Part shown: positions 32,591 through 45,490 of the stretch, one piece after another
Numbering within the stretch: the stretch's first letter is position 1
How the letters are laid out: every line of letters starts with the position of its first letter
Assembly: GCF_050908995.1 (NCBI RefSeq)
Contig: NC_135132.1
Location: forward strand, 7,001,001 to 7,065,000
From: Andrena cerasifolii
Lineage: Eukaryota > Arthropoda > Insecta > Hymenoptera > Andrenidae
Length of the DNA stretch: 64,000 bases
Direction: 5' to 3'
Made by a program: the position numbers and the translations under genes
Notes under the pieces: generated by a model
The model's database searches: none
Told to the model about the DNA's origin: nothing
The model's input: only the letters and a program-made list of their open reading frames with translations

Positions 32591-34348
32591 ACCACATCAT
32601 TTCCCATGCGAAACTGCTAGGGAGGGGATAGATTGGCGTTATCCGGAGATTACGGCGAGACATTCGAGATTCACGTACGGAAACGGGCGGTTTCGCGATT
32701 ACGCGATCGTGTTTGTAGTTTCGCAAAGCGTGAGCGTTTCCAGTCGCGCAAAAGCCGAACAAGCTTCTCGCTTATTGTCGGAAACGGGGGGAGTGGAAGA
32801 TGCCCCCCTCTGTGTGCTCGCGAGCACGAGTCACCAACCAACCATACGAATCGATTAAACGGAACCGCCAAATACGGTTCCCGGGCAACTTTCGAGGATA
32901 CACGTGGCTCGACGTGATTGCGAATCGTGCCCCTGGGCGATCGATATGACTAATATGCCTGCTCCTACTTTATCTACTTTATCAGCCGCGTTCGCAAGCC
33001 TCGATAAGCCTGGCTAGAGAACCCTGCACCGCTGTGCCTCTATAATTATAGAGTATAAACATTTCTGTCAGAATATCCAGCGATAAAAGGCACCAGCCTT
33101 GGAACCCTCCTCTGCAAACTGTCTATCTCAAACAGCTCAAACCCTCAAACCCTAATAGGGTGTTGCTAGTTAGTTAGTAGCTGTTGGTGGAAAATGTAGC
33201 GAAACGTGGGCGACAGTACATGTTTACTAAACTGGCCGCCCACAGAGTCCCACGTGACTAATACAGAAGTGACGTTCGACACCAGCGATCATCCTTCATC
33301 GAACTTCGCCGTGGCTGCAGTTCCTCGACCCTTGGCGCAGCAGAGGGAAAAGGGACGAGCTGCAGCTCTCGCTGGCACCAGGGTCGAGGGACGCTCTAAC
33401 GAAGATTAAACACGCTTCGTGTGTGGCTTTCCATGGAAAACGCGGCGAAGTGTGCACAGAGGCTCGAGCAGAAGGAAGGCCGGGAGAGAGAGAGAGACCA
33501 CGGTGGGCGTCCTTTCGCGCTCTCCCGAGAAGGTGTGACGTCAGTTTTACATATTCGGGCAGCGTGAGCGACGTATCGAGGAAAAAGGATTCCGCCGGCG
33601 TCTCCTGATCTTGAGAGGCTGTGTTTGCCTCCGACAGAAGGACGAGGATTTCGCGGTATCCTTGCCCGCTTTAAAACACCGCCACGGGAATGTACGGCTT
33701 TGCCGCGCGGCACACTGCCTTCTTGGGTTCAAGAGGGAACCGCGCTGCGGGACATTTGTGCTCCCCGTCAATCTTTCAAGCTCGACGCTGAAGATCTGCA
33801 TTGTGAGTCTATTTCCCCTGGTTCCTTGCTGTTCCGCCTGAATTCAGCCTAGACTCGTAGCGTTCTTGAAATTGGAACGCAAAAAGCGTGGAAGTAGTTG
33901 GTCTCCGGCTGGAAACGAGTGCAGAGCTGACGTTGGGACGGGAGGATGGCGACGGGGTTAAAAGTTGCCGGCTCTAGGTGCTCTGACAAAGATACCGGGG
34001 CACGGAGAGGAGGGGCACGCGACCGAAATAAACCGTCGGCCATCGGCGATGTCCTAGACCCTTTCATTGGCCTTTTAACCGACATTTTCTAGCCCCGACC
34101 TAGCGCAACGCGCGTTGCGTGCACCGCCTCCCAGAGGAAAGCGGATGGATTCTCGGGTGGAGTGAACTCTGTTGTGGTGTGCCCAAACGGGGGGAAAAAA
34201 GGAATGGTATTTTTAGTGGCGTTACATGTTACGCAATGTTGCGCAACATTGCGTGATTTGGTCACTATCGCAGCTGCCACTGTACCAAGTGTATGTATAT
34301 AGTACTTGCTCTTTGGAAGAGAATTCGTCATTCTGGTAGCTTCTACTT

Positions 34349-35440
34349 GGGACCTTTGGGAAGATAGAAATCGGGGACCAGTGGGACTAGGAGAACTCAG
34401 AGTAGGAGAACTTTGGGACTCTGAGATCTAGGAGTAGGAGAACTTTGGGACTCAGGGATCTGGGATTAAGGGAACTTTGGGACTCTGAGATCTAGGAGTA
34501 GGAGAACTTTGGGACTCAGGGATCTGGGATTAAGGGAACTTTGGGACTCAGGGATCTGGGATTAAGGGAACTTTGGGACTCTGAGATATAGGATTGGAAG
34601 AATTTTGGGACTTTGAGAGCTAGGAATAGGAGAACTTTGGGCCTCTGAGATTTAGGATTAAGGGAACTTTGGGACTCTGAAATCTAGGATTAAAAGAACT
34701 TTGAAACTCTGAGAGCTAGGATTAGGAGAACTTTGGGCCTCTGAGATTTAGGATTAAGGGAACTTTGGGACTCTGAAATCTAGGATTAGAAGAATTTTGA
34801 GACTCGGGGACCTAGGATTAGAAAAACTTTGAGACTCTGTAATATAAAAATAGGAGAACTTGGGACTCTGAAGTTTACAATTAGGAGAACTTTGGGACTC
34901 TGAAGTTTAAAATTAGGAAAACTTTGGGATTCTGAAGTTTAAAATTAGGAGAACTTTAGGCCTTAGAGATTTAGAATCAGGAGAACTTTGGGGCTCTGGA
35001 ATCTGGGATTAGAAGAATTTTGGGACTCGGGGACCTAGGATTAGAAAAACTTTGGGACTCTGTAATATAAAATTAGGAGAACTTTGGGACTCAGAAGTTT
35101 AAAATTAGGGGAACTTTGGGACCCTGGAGTTTAAAATCAGGAGAACTTTAGGACTCAAAGATTTAGAATCAGGCGAACTTTGGGTCTCTGGAATCTGGGA
35201 TTAGAAGAACTTTGGAACTCGGGGATCTAGGATTAGAAGTTTGGGACTCTGGAGTATACAATTCAGAGAACTTTGGGACTCTGGAGTATAAAGTTAGGAG
35301 AACTTTGGGACTCTGGAGTATAAAGTTAGGAGAACTTTGGGACTCTGGAGTATAAAGTTAGGAGAACTTTGGGACTCAGAGATCTAGAATTGGAGGAACT
35401 TTTGAAGTCTGAGATATAGGATTAAAAGAACTTGAGTACC
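34349..35440. repeat. Minisatellite array B, same unit family as array A
   Basis: About 34 tandem copies of a closely related unit, AACTTTGGGACTCTGAGATC + TAGGATTAGGAG, with sub-families ending AAGTTTAAAATTAGG and GAGTATAAAGTTAGG. The same orientation as array A, separated from it by about 1.76 kb of non-repetitive DNA. Confidence 0.92.
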
Positions 35441-37796
35441 TCGACACCCTCTAAAGAGATAACTAGCTCTGTTCTGCTGAGCAATCTAATTGAAAGGCCA
35501 GTCCCCTTAATCTTTCTCCATTACGAACTGATCCCTAATCGTAAAGAATCTCAAACGACTGATTGAACGTGTCAGTTGCAGCGCTAATTGCTTGGTCAAC
35601 GGCGGCGATTACCATTAAGATCGAAGGTGAGGCACGGGGAGAATCGGTGGTGTTGTTTCCACGTCCCATCGCGCGCATAATCGAACTTAATATAGCCGCG
35701 GCTCGAGTCACGTTGTTTGGGTGATCGAGATTACAACGTATGAGAAACGTTGGGTATGACGAAACCGTTAAGGGGGAACTTCGCCTCGAATACAGAACGA
35801 AGTTCGAATCTGATTGCAGGCTGCGATATTTAACAACAGAATCCAGAGGCTAACGAGAAACTGAAGCTGCTAGTCGAGAATTGAAATTGCAAGGGAACAA
35901 TAAGCTAGGGAAGCGCAATTAACAGAGAGGATGGAGCGCGTGCTCGGCGATAATTTGTGGTCGATGATTCGCTTCCTGACTATAAAACAGCCTGCCCGTG
36001 GGATCCATTACGCGTGACGAGGAAAAATGCCGTTACTGTGCTCCAATCTCCATTGTCGTTTCCCAGCATGTACCTCTTCCTAACAACAGCCATCAGGCCA
36101 CCATAAAACCCCTCATCCTCTATCGTTATTGCTACTACCTAGACCACAACGAGCTGGTTATTAATCCTAGCAAACTATCCCTCTATCGCATCGAATGTTA
36201 AAGCGCCGTGGGCTAAGAACCTACGTGAAACTGCATTCGCAGCAACCGATCCACTGTCGTTGCGTCCTTAAATTCCAGGTACCACAGACCTCCTGCACCT
36301 ACTTACCAAATGTAATTCAGGCCATCGATTCAGAGCAGTGGAATGCAAGTTAAACCACCCAATCGATCCTCCGAACCTTTCCACGAAAGGAAATAGCAAA
36401 GACTGCTGAAGATCCGGACAAATCTTCCCTACATGTTTACCAATATTACCCAGAGCCTCACAGGGCAATCCCACAGACACTGTGATCCCAGATTGACAAG
36501 GACACAATCCACACGATCAGCCTGGTTATCAGATAAGCCGGCCAGGATGACTGTGCCAGGCCAGTACCAGTAATAATTCCGAGAAACTCGTCAGTATAGT
36601 CGTCAGCCTCGTAAAAAGCACGTGCGTGGTCTTTCACAATCTCCGCTTGAAGGGATCACCTGTCGAGGTTGAGAATCACGGTGATCTCGCTAGCACGTTT
36701 CCAGGCTCTCGGGGCCCGTTCCTCCCGACAGCGATTCCAAACGGCTGTGGCCATGGTAATCGGTTATCTAGCGGCGGGTGCACAACGATTCTCGGTGGCG
36801 AGTGACAAGGGCCCAGGCTTCGTTTGCGGCTGCCTGCGACTTGGGTGTCGCGCGGCGAACGCTGCCAGGGACGACGAGAAATGCGTTGTCACCGCGCGTG
36901 GACACGGGACGTGTCCCAAGAGCGCGGCACGTCAGAGCGAAGCTGGGTGGTTCTCGGAAAAATTTCAAGTGGAGCACGTTAGTCTCGTTACGACAGTTCC
37001 CCTCGGCGACGCAGCCGTCGCGGCGGCCCTGTCGCGTGATTATTCTTCGCTGATAATTGCTGGGCCTTTACTCACCGTGAAGTGGCCTCCGTTTGGTCCT
37101 AGCCGAACACACTCGGTCACGGATATTCCGCGGAAAAGCCAGCGGCTGTTTCCCCGTTTCAGAGCCAGGTCGGGCGCACAATGGAACGCGAAGCGACAAT
37201 CTCGCGAAAAACCAGAGAAATGCCTGAGCCGCCTGAAGTTGGCGCAAACAAAGGTCGATATTCCAAGATGGCCGCCGCCGACGTTATTGATTCCTCTAGA
37301 GCCCGTTACGCCGCGCTTCCTGCTATTGATCCCTGGTAAATTCAATTTCCACGCTGGATATTCCGAGCCCAGTACTCTATCCTCCAGCGATGAATATTGT
37401 CGCGTCGGATGCTTCGTAACGGCGCGCTTTTCCCTACAATCCCGAACGCGACCAGCTCGCGATTCGCCGAGATTCGCCGCGGGCGGCACTGCTCGCGGAA
37501 AGGTTATCGAAGTAAAAATGTCATTCGCTGGGAAACGTTCGCGGGTTCTAACAAAAGAAGCTGTTTATCGAGTGATTCACTTGTTTCCCTCGGCGTAGAA
37601 TCCTCGTTTACGTAACTGGAATCACCGTCTGGCTTTCGCAGCGATGCGATTCTCGAAATATAGCCCCGCCTCTACTATTCCAGAGACGCGTGTTCTAGAG
37701 TATTCCAGACACTTCTTAAATCGATTGCCTTTTAAGCAGGAGATCGATCTTGTAAATAGTAGCAGGAATACCCGAAGTCTTTTATAATATCCGCGA

Positions 37797-37811
37797 TTAG
37801 GTTAGGTTAGG
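37797..37811 (+). repeat. Interstitial TTAGG x3
   Basis: Three perfect copies of TTAGG, the telomere unit of many insects, followed by TTTATT. Too short to be a telomere remnant with confidence. Confidence 0.4.
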
Positions 37812-38531
37812 TTTATTCTTTCTTTGGTATAGTTACAAAAATATATAAACTATAGCTAACGTGGCGTTTCAAGACATTTTCTTATATGGCCCAACGAACT
37901 TTGTCCCTCACTTAAATGCGATTACTTTCGAACATTGTAAACGTGCCCGCGGACGGGTTCGAAAACCACCACTTTTCCCGCCAAAACTTGTTGCTTCGAA
38001 ACCTGAACCCCGAACATCGCGCGTTCGAATTCCCCTCAAGCTTGGGTCAATAGCGTGAAACAGAGAGAAGTAGACTGGTAATCGGAGCGCAAACAGGAGC
38101 GAATGAATTGGAAAAAGAGTGAAAAAGGGGGAGAATTGAGATACTTTATTTGCAAATGTACAATCGATAATAAGAGGCGTCTAGTTGCAGCGCCAGTGGC
38201 GCCACCGTCTCGGTGGCGCCGACCGCCGTTACGTCCGCCGAGATGGCGCTAGCTGAACGGTTTGCGCACAGTGGCATGGCAGCTTCCGTTCCGCAGAGTG
38301 TTTTCAAAGAGCAGGTGATCGTTTGGTAGATCGGGACGCGCCTCTTCGGCCAGATCTACGGTGAACACGGTGAAGAAGCTCGCTGAACGTGGCTGCTGTC
38401 TGTCCACGGCTCGCGCGTGACTTGTGCGAGTGTGTGGAATAAAGTGTGCCCGCGGGACGCCGGTACCCGAACCGACAGCCCCCGTCGTACCGCTTGGAGC
38501 TGTGGACTAGGTAGTTTACTTGCCGCTGGGA

Positions 38532-38573
38532 ATGTTGAAGGACTCGCTTCTCGTTCGAGCGTCCTGCCAAGAG
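38532..38573 (+). CDS. Candidate first coding exon of aralar (distal)
   Basis: ATG at 38532 follows an in-frame TAG and opens MLKDSLLVRASCQE, ending CAAGAG|GTGGGT in phase 0, as needed for the aralar exon at 51305. The DNA just upstream (38.28-38.53 kb) looks like a 5' UTR. It would leave a 12.7-kb intron. A stronger donor 4 nt later (GTGG|GTAAGT) would put it in the wrong phase. No homology was recognised; this is inference only. Confidence 0.3.
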
Positions 38574-38920
38574 GTGGGTAAGTTTTGCCGATCTCCCCTC
38601 TCGTAACGGTCGCTCGAGGTCGCGGGCCCTGTAGAGCGTTCCACGGACGTTCGATTAGGGGGCCCCGACGGCTCGGGCGACGCTTCCCGCGGCCGGCCCA
38701 CTTTCCCTGCTCCGGGCCCTGCCCGCGCAGGCGGAAGCGGGGCTGGCCCAGGCACATCTGCATCGAGTTGGACGTGTCCACGAATGGCGGTGCGAATATC
38801 GATCCTCGAGTCTCCGGCCGGCAGGCTGACTTGGTTTCGAGGTCACCGGGACTCTCCCGACATCCTCAGCCCCTTCGAGTACCTTCTATTTCAATCCTGC
38901 GGAACATCGCCACCCCGTCG

Positions 38921-38943
38921 TCCCCCCCCCCCCCCCCACCCCC
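38921..38943 (+). repeat. Poly-C tract
   Basis: A run of C interrupted only near its end. Possibly polymorphic; no other signal. Confidence 0.8.
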
Positions 38944-40647
38944 GTTCCGCGACGGCACCGGACGTCGCGAGATTATCGCTGGCATCCTGTCTCTCAACGC
39001 GGCGTGCCACTGCAGCCCGGCATCTCCCGTTCAATACCGGATCGAGCCAGACAAAATCACGGTCACCGCGATTTTGTTATGGGTTTTTAAGTAGCTACCC
39101 AAGTACGTGGAATTTTTATCGGCGGTTTCGGTTTATGGCTGAAGTAGTTTGCTCCACAGAGCTTCAGTCGCTTTGGTCGCCACCGCATTGGTGCCCTCTT
39201 TGCTGGCGCGTTTCTATGAGCGAAAAAGTGCGACCGGTGCAGCAACCTCGGTGGGAAAGAATTTTGGCGCATAAGTTATGTAAGCAGCCGGTCGGAAGAC
39301 TGCCCTAAATATAGAGACGTATGCAGACGTTCGATCGGAATCAGCCGACGCACGGCTACTTATACAAGATCACCTTGACCGTGATGGAAGCGCGTTAATC
39401 CTTCCGTGTCGTAATATCAAATCTCATTTCGACTCGCCTTGGTCGAGGACTTGAACGGAACATTTAACTAGCTTCTCTGCTCTTTCGTTATTCCCTGGCA
39501 CCGTTCGATCGCACTTTTCACTCTTCACTTCTCAATTCCTCACCGTCGGATTCTCGCTTCGTCGACTCTCAACTCTGACCCCTTCCATCACTTTCCAGCC
39601 GCGTTATCTGCGACATCTCCGAGCGTCTATGGCCGCACGGACTGTTGTCGTAAATCCACGGCCACCGGGAGCGCTGTAATGTCAACAGCGGCGTAAACAA
39701 TTTCCTGCGCTGCTTTATTGGCCGGGCAATAGGCTCCCTCGAGGACCTTAATGCCTCTATTATTCAATGCGGCCAATGCACGCGCGCTTTCCGACGCGAG
39801 TCCAATCGGAACGTTCGCCTCGCGTGTCGCCAGAGAACGCTTCTGCGGTACCACCGTGACCGTGCCTCGTTACAAGCGCGTATCTGCTCCTGCAATCAGT
39901 GCGAGTAACGAAAAGCATACTCGGGTACTTAATTTCACGCGACGCCCGTAAGGGACGGATCGGATCGGTGGGAGCTATCATCGATTTCAGATTAACGGGC
40001 CTAATTCGCTGGTTCAATTAGCGGTGTTTGCCTTTCAAATGCACGGGGAATTGAAATTGCGCCGCTGACGGCACGGCCGGCTGATTGATAGGCGATCCGC
40101 GGGGCTCAGGCGCCAGGTGAAATTTCCACGGGCAAATATTTTAGTAGCCTATCGCGTTCCGCTGACAGTTTGCGATAGAGGGGCGGACAACGCGACAGCG
40201 TGGACGAAATTTGTTTGCAGCGATACCGCGCTTCTTCTCTTCCTTGATTAAAGGCTGTCTGTTGCGTGACTCAGGTTGCCAACATTTTTTCTTTCGACGC
40301 TGTGGAAAAATGTAGTAGGGGAACTGCCGTATATTTGGAATACCAGTTTGCTTAAGACGAATAAAAAATTACGGCTGAGGTTAGGAACAAATAAAACTGT
40401 ATAATATCATAGGGAAACTAATAGACTTTTATATTTCAAATTCTCATTAATAATAAGAAACAAAAAGTATCTGAAACTTTGGTCTAAATGAAAAATGACA
40501 GGAAGTATTAATTTCGTTAAGTGCAGATAATTTGGAATACCGGGTATTCCAATTTACCTTCACTTTATAAACTTAAAAAAACATGTAGATAGTAAAAATA
40601 TTTTCTTTTATGATCTAATCGGGGTCAAAAATCGCAATATGGTCTAG

Positions 40648-40892
40648 TAGGGTAGATGCACCATTTGTGATTACTTTAAGGTATTGTACCAGTTTCGGGC
40701 CACTTCTTATGAAATATAATATTTTTTCGTGTGAACAATAAATATAACCTTATATTTCTGGCGGTATAATAAACAAAATATTTATGATGTGAAATTCTCC
40801 ACATAATAATGATTTGCAAGCAGTTTAAAAGTAAGATAATTATGCTCATGGCCGAAAACAGTGCAATGCCCACAAATGGTACACCTACCCTA
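40648..40892. mobile_element. 245-bp MITE, TAGGGTRGATGCACCA family, copy 1
   Basis: Left TAGGGTAGATGCACCATTTG against the right reverse complement TAGGGTAGGTGTACCATTTG. AT-rich centre. It sits inside a larger region with several inverted GGAATACC and TTCCAAATTACCTTC words (40.33-41.03 kb), so it may be nested. Confidence 0.65.
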
Positions 40893-43800
40893 TCTTAGTT
40901 AAATATAAATGAACAGCGCTGACTCAAACAGACGCGGCGGTAGCCGTTACGCGTGAAATAATAGTATCGCTAAGCCTTGGAATATTCCAAATTACCTTCA
41001 TCTTCGGTATTCCGAATTGGCAACATCGCATTGAAACCTAAAATATTATGTCGCACTTTGTATTCCCGAAAATATCGCAAAACTGAAGTGGAACCATAGA
41101 GGGCACGTGCAAAAGAGTAGATTAAGTGTTGAAGACTAAAGATTTAACATATTTTAGCCACGATTGGAACGACTAAAACAAATTTACTTGCTGAAAAAGT
41201 TTTGCAGATTGAGTTTTTCTTATTTTACAGATTAAGTCGGAAATGTAAAAATGTCGACTTTGATCAGTTATAAAATGTTTTACAAGCATCCTATGTTGAT
41301 GTGGAAGTTCCAGGCTGTAGACAAAGGAATCCCACACTTCCAGTTAAAATTTCAAGTGAAAATATTCATTCATTCAAAAGTTATGATGTACGAAAACAAT
41401 TAAACGACCGAAAACGGTATGAAAAAACCAGTGTTCAAACATGTAGTTTTGAGATAAACGGCTTCCATGTCCCCTGCGCCAATACCGCTCTGCGAGGGCG
41501 TTACTCAACGGTGCACTAATTTCCATAATTATTTCAATCTCCTCATGAAACTTTGCTGTAAGTGTTCACAAAGGATGACACATTCAAAATTCTTAATAAT
41601 AAAAAAAAAATCGATTTTTCGAGATTCGAATGTGCTTATTTTAAGTAAAACAGGTTAGGGTGACAGTAATTAGATAGGTGGCAGTAGATAGCCGTATTAC
41701 CCTATCCGTTTGATAAGGACTCTCTAGCAACTCGATTAGCATAATCGTCAGCAGACATTCCATCTCGAACACAATATTATTATTAAGCTCTATGACCATT
41801 CTCCGGCCCACCAAACGCTCGCTTCTTCCACATCACTGTCTCGCATCCCACTTTCTAACCTCATCGCGGCCAAACCCTGGCAACCGGCTCCTTATTTATC
41901 ATCCCGTTGACTATTTCGATTATCGAGCCCCCTGCGGAGCATTTTTATCGCGTGCCCTCGATTTTGCAACGCTTCGTGTTTGTTACCCGCCTTATCGCGA
42001 AAAACAGCCGCCAACTATGGCGGGACGGCTCATTAAAACGCCACGGTTCGCTGCCGTGTCTCGGCGAGTTGTTTTCAAGCAGTGATTCTCAAAAAGAGGG
42101 CAAGGAAGGAGGAAAAAAAACCTGCTGTCGTGTAATCGTTTATCGGTGCATCGATACTCGCCTGAGTCACGGGACATTTCGGTCAATATTAATGGAACGT
42201 TCCAGGCGATTACGATAATGAATAAATTCTCGGTAAACACTGGCGACAATCAGCGACGAGGAACCGCCGCGTCATCGCCAGTAAGCTTTCCGTCCGCCCT
42301 CAGAATTTCTTTCGAACCGATCGTCGGTTTCTCGCTCGATCGGGACGGACGGAACTCGCATTGTCGAGCTCGCTCGCTCGGTGGCGGATCGGTTTCCTTA
42401 CCGGTGTCGATATCGCCGGTCGGTAACAAGATCGATCTCTATCGCGGCGGCGATAATTGTCGATCGACGCGTCGCGGCCGGTTACGTAACTGCATCATGG
42501 AAGGTTCTAGCGACAGAACGAACGTTACAGAGCTGGCTCGAGTAATGGTGCGATAAATCGGGCTTGATTAGTGCTTTATCATCCGCCGGGGACTATTTCT
42601 CGCGGCAGGACCGTACCGCAGAACCGTTTGACGGTGTCAATAGCCTTTGGAGGCCTGCAGAAGCGCGTGTTTTGCCAGAACGATCCGTGGAACGAAAATA
42701 CTGGTACGGGAGTGATTTTCAGGCCGGGCTAATTCCGAGCGGCGCGTAAAGCGCGACCACCATTGCGCAAACCCCGGACGCTACTTCGTCTGATCCGTTC
42801 CCCCTCGAGTTTCGTTTCGTTTCCCCCCGTCCCCGCGGCGATTCTCCGACGCCGTTGGTTTGGGGACAAACGGCGCGGAACGCTGGCGATTTTCTGCTCG
42901 AGGAATGTCGAATCGGTCGCGTCACGGGCCACGGATCGATAGCTCGCGCGAAACGAGCGACGCGGAGGAGGCTGAACGGTGACGCTGTTATTCCCCCGCC
43001 GCTTCCGAGTCACAGAAATTGCGCCGTTGAGCGGGGGCTCTTGATATAGAACGGCACCAAATGGGTCCAATTCGTGTCGGGCCGCAGTATAAATACTTGC
43101 CGGCTATCTCCTCGCGTCAGATACAACCGCGCACGTATTATTACGTTTACGTTGGATAGCTGCCGAAAGGCGCCACTCCATCTTTCCAAGATTCCACGCT
43201 AGCAGATTAGACCGGCTGCCCTAATTCTTCGCGGCTCGGGGCCGGACGCTGGGGCGCCCCGTGCAGTTTTATCCGCTCGCCCACGGAAACGTCGCAGCTT
43301 CGCGAAACAACGCCAGGATTCTGCGTGGATGGAGCCGGCGACCGCTAGACACCCATCCTGGATCCAACTGTTCCCTTCGCATTGACCCACTTCCTCTGGC
43401 ACACGCGAGGCCTGGACATACGGGTATTATTATCCCGCCGACTGATTCAGCGACGAGGTTCACGGCGCGCGCTCCTTTCAGCCCTCCAGAATGGGCCCGC
43501 AGCTCCGTTCAACCCTGGAACCACGCTGCGGGGTGTCGCGCTGAAGTTTTGGACGCTTTCTTCAAACTTTGCAAGCTTCCGCTCGCAAATCTCGATTTTT
43601 TTACATCGAAAAAAAAATATGGCGGGCACCACTGGCCCTCTTGGGGGCGTTTAAATTATCCGGGGGCCATTTAGATTTTAATAACACGAAGTTACATGCG
43701 ATTATTACTCTGACTTTTATCCTAGATTTACTTTTACTATTACGCATCCACATATATGTATTATATAATTTATTTTGTAATAGTAATAAGTATTCAACAA

Positions 43801-44139
43801 AGTTCACTGAGTGTATAAAAGTGGAAACGCGTTCGCAGATTTTTTTATATCACCAGATACTTTTTATATCGATAATATACTCGACGAGCTGCAATTTTAG
43901 GATTCTCGGAATAGTCGCTGCTGCCATAACACCTAATTTTGCGTCGCGCTGATGCGAGCCTAAACGTTAGGAGATAACACTGCCGTGCATAAGTAGCCAG
44001 ACACCTAGGGAGTTTAGATAATTACGCATTAGTGCTGTAATAATATAATTATTTTTTAATGAACTTAATTTTAGTTGAATGATTGGTGAAATGGTATCAA
44101 ACCTTATAATCACAAATTGGTATTTTTGGAACTTTTAAC

Positions 44140-44266
44140 TTAACCTTTAGAGGGCCACCTAAGAATTTGGATACTTTGCCGGCCATTTTGGTGGCATATA
44201 TGAACAAATTTTAAGTAAATAAAATTTACAATTTCAATGAAAAAACCCCGGCCCTCTAAAGGTTAA
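44140..44266. mobile_element. 127-bp element with perfect 17-bp TIRs
   Basis: TTAACCTTTAGAGGGCC at 44140 and its exact reverse complement ending at 44266. AT-rich interior without genes. Confidence 0.7.
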
Positions 44267-45457
44267 TCCTCTTTTAAGGGAGGTGCAAAAGGGGCAGTTG
44301 CCCTCCCCCTGGGTTTTGAGAAAAAATCGCTTATTTTTCAAAACTGATCTTTATTAAGTTCATACTAAAAGCGACAATATTTTTAAATTTCTGTCTTAAA
44401 AATTTAATTAAATTAGCACTACAAAATGTGTGAAGAAAGCGAGAGTGGAATTATTTTTCTTTTCATCATCCCAAAGTCCCCGCCCGGAAAAAAGTCTCCG
44501 GCCGCGCTTGCACCCTTTATACAGCAGAGGGCGGTTGGGATAATGGTCCCGAACGAGTTTCAGACACCCCACCGCAAACATAGCCACCTACAGAGCCATT
44601 CAAAAGACTATTTCCCAAAACTTTCGTGACTTTCGAAACATTGAAATTTCAACCCCACCCAGGGTGCCAGCTACCTCCGCTCTAAAGTCCAAGATGCGAT
44701 AGGGTTAATCCGGTCTCATTTGTTGCAAGAGGAGCCTCCAGATGCCGCGACCGAACGCGCTGCCTACGTGACACTGCGCACGCGAATCTTCGCGGCCCGT
44801 TCTGCATAAGTCCGAACCGGTTTCTACGCTGGTGCTGGTCCGCGCCGCCCTTTAGTCTAGATGCGCCGAGTACCGGGCCGCACCAGGGTTTGCGCGGCCC
44901 GCTTAAACTGGATCTGGGTTAACCGCGGAGATTTCGCAGCCAGGCCGCATTTGATTCGAGGAATCAGGCCGACCGCGTCAGGCATCCGCCTCGATGCTCA
45001 TCCGCCTGCCAGATATCGTCGGGCCGGCTGGCCGGCGCTGCTCCCTTCGGCACGCTCGCGGCGCAGGGCCCCGGTAGCCCAGGACCCTGACACTCGCTGG
45101 GAGACCGGCGCGGCACTTTCGGTTGCCATAGATTAGCTGCAGGTCAGCCGTATCTGGGCCCTCCTGTAACAGTTTCCCCGTAAGCGGGTCGTGGACCTCC
45201 TGCCCACCTCCCTGCGGTGCGTGAACCTGCACCAGTTGCGCCGAGAGGCTCGCGGTGAGGCGACGACGCCAGTCACGCCTGGATCCTCCTCGCGGTAGCG
45301 TCGTCGTCACTGGAGATGATCCACGCCTCTGCGAGAGCTCTGCCGCCGATCGAGCATGTGACCGGGCATCGATCGTTGGTCCTGCTGTCCGTGTGATCGG
45401 TGCATCGAGTTCCCCAGCAGTGTTGTGCGCCGTTACGACTAATTCATTACGGGAGGA

Positions 45458-45490
45458 TGCCTCAGAACAGCAACGGGGATTACGAAGAGG
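45458..45490 (+). CDS. Candidate alternative first coding exon of aralar (proximal)
   Basis: ATG opens MPQNSNGDYEE and reaches GAAGAG|GTCAGC in phase 0, compatible with the exon at 51305. The donor is weak and the region is simply GC-rich, so this may be chance. It is one of two candidates; transcript reads would settle it. Confidence 0.22.

Larger units (their letters stand above)
26780..38280. other. Gene-poor interval upstream of mrj
   Basis: No supported coding gene. It contains a Helitron in a foldback, two further foldbacks, one SINE and the two minisatellite arrays. A 309-codon frame at 36669-37598 looks like GC-driven chance. GC-rich DNA at 28.9-29.9 kb may include distal mrj 5' sequence. 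Confidence 0.5.

Noticed and set aside
36669..37598. 309-codon plus-strand open frame
   Set aside because: Begins at TTG, composition resembles random GC-rich translation, no motif and no splice context; overlapping frames are open on the other strand too.
44978..45310. 110-codon minus-strand frame with QGGGQEVHDPLTGKLLQEG-like stretch
   Set aside because: Looks mildly protein-like, but no splice sites, start context or family could be recognised.
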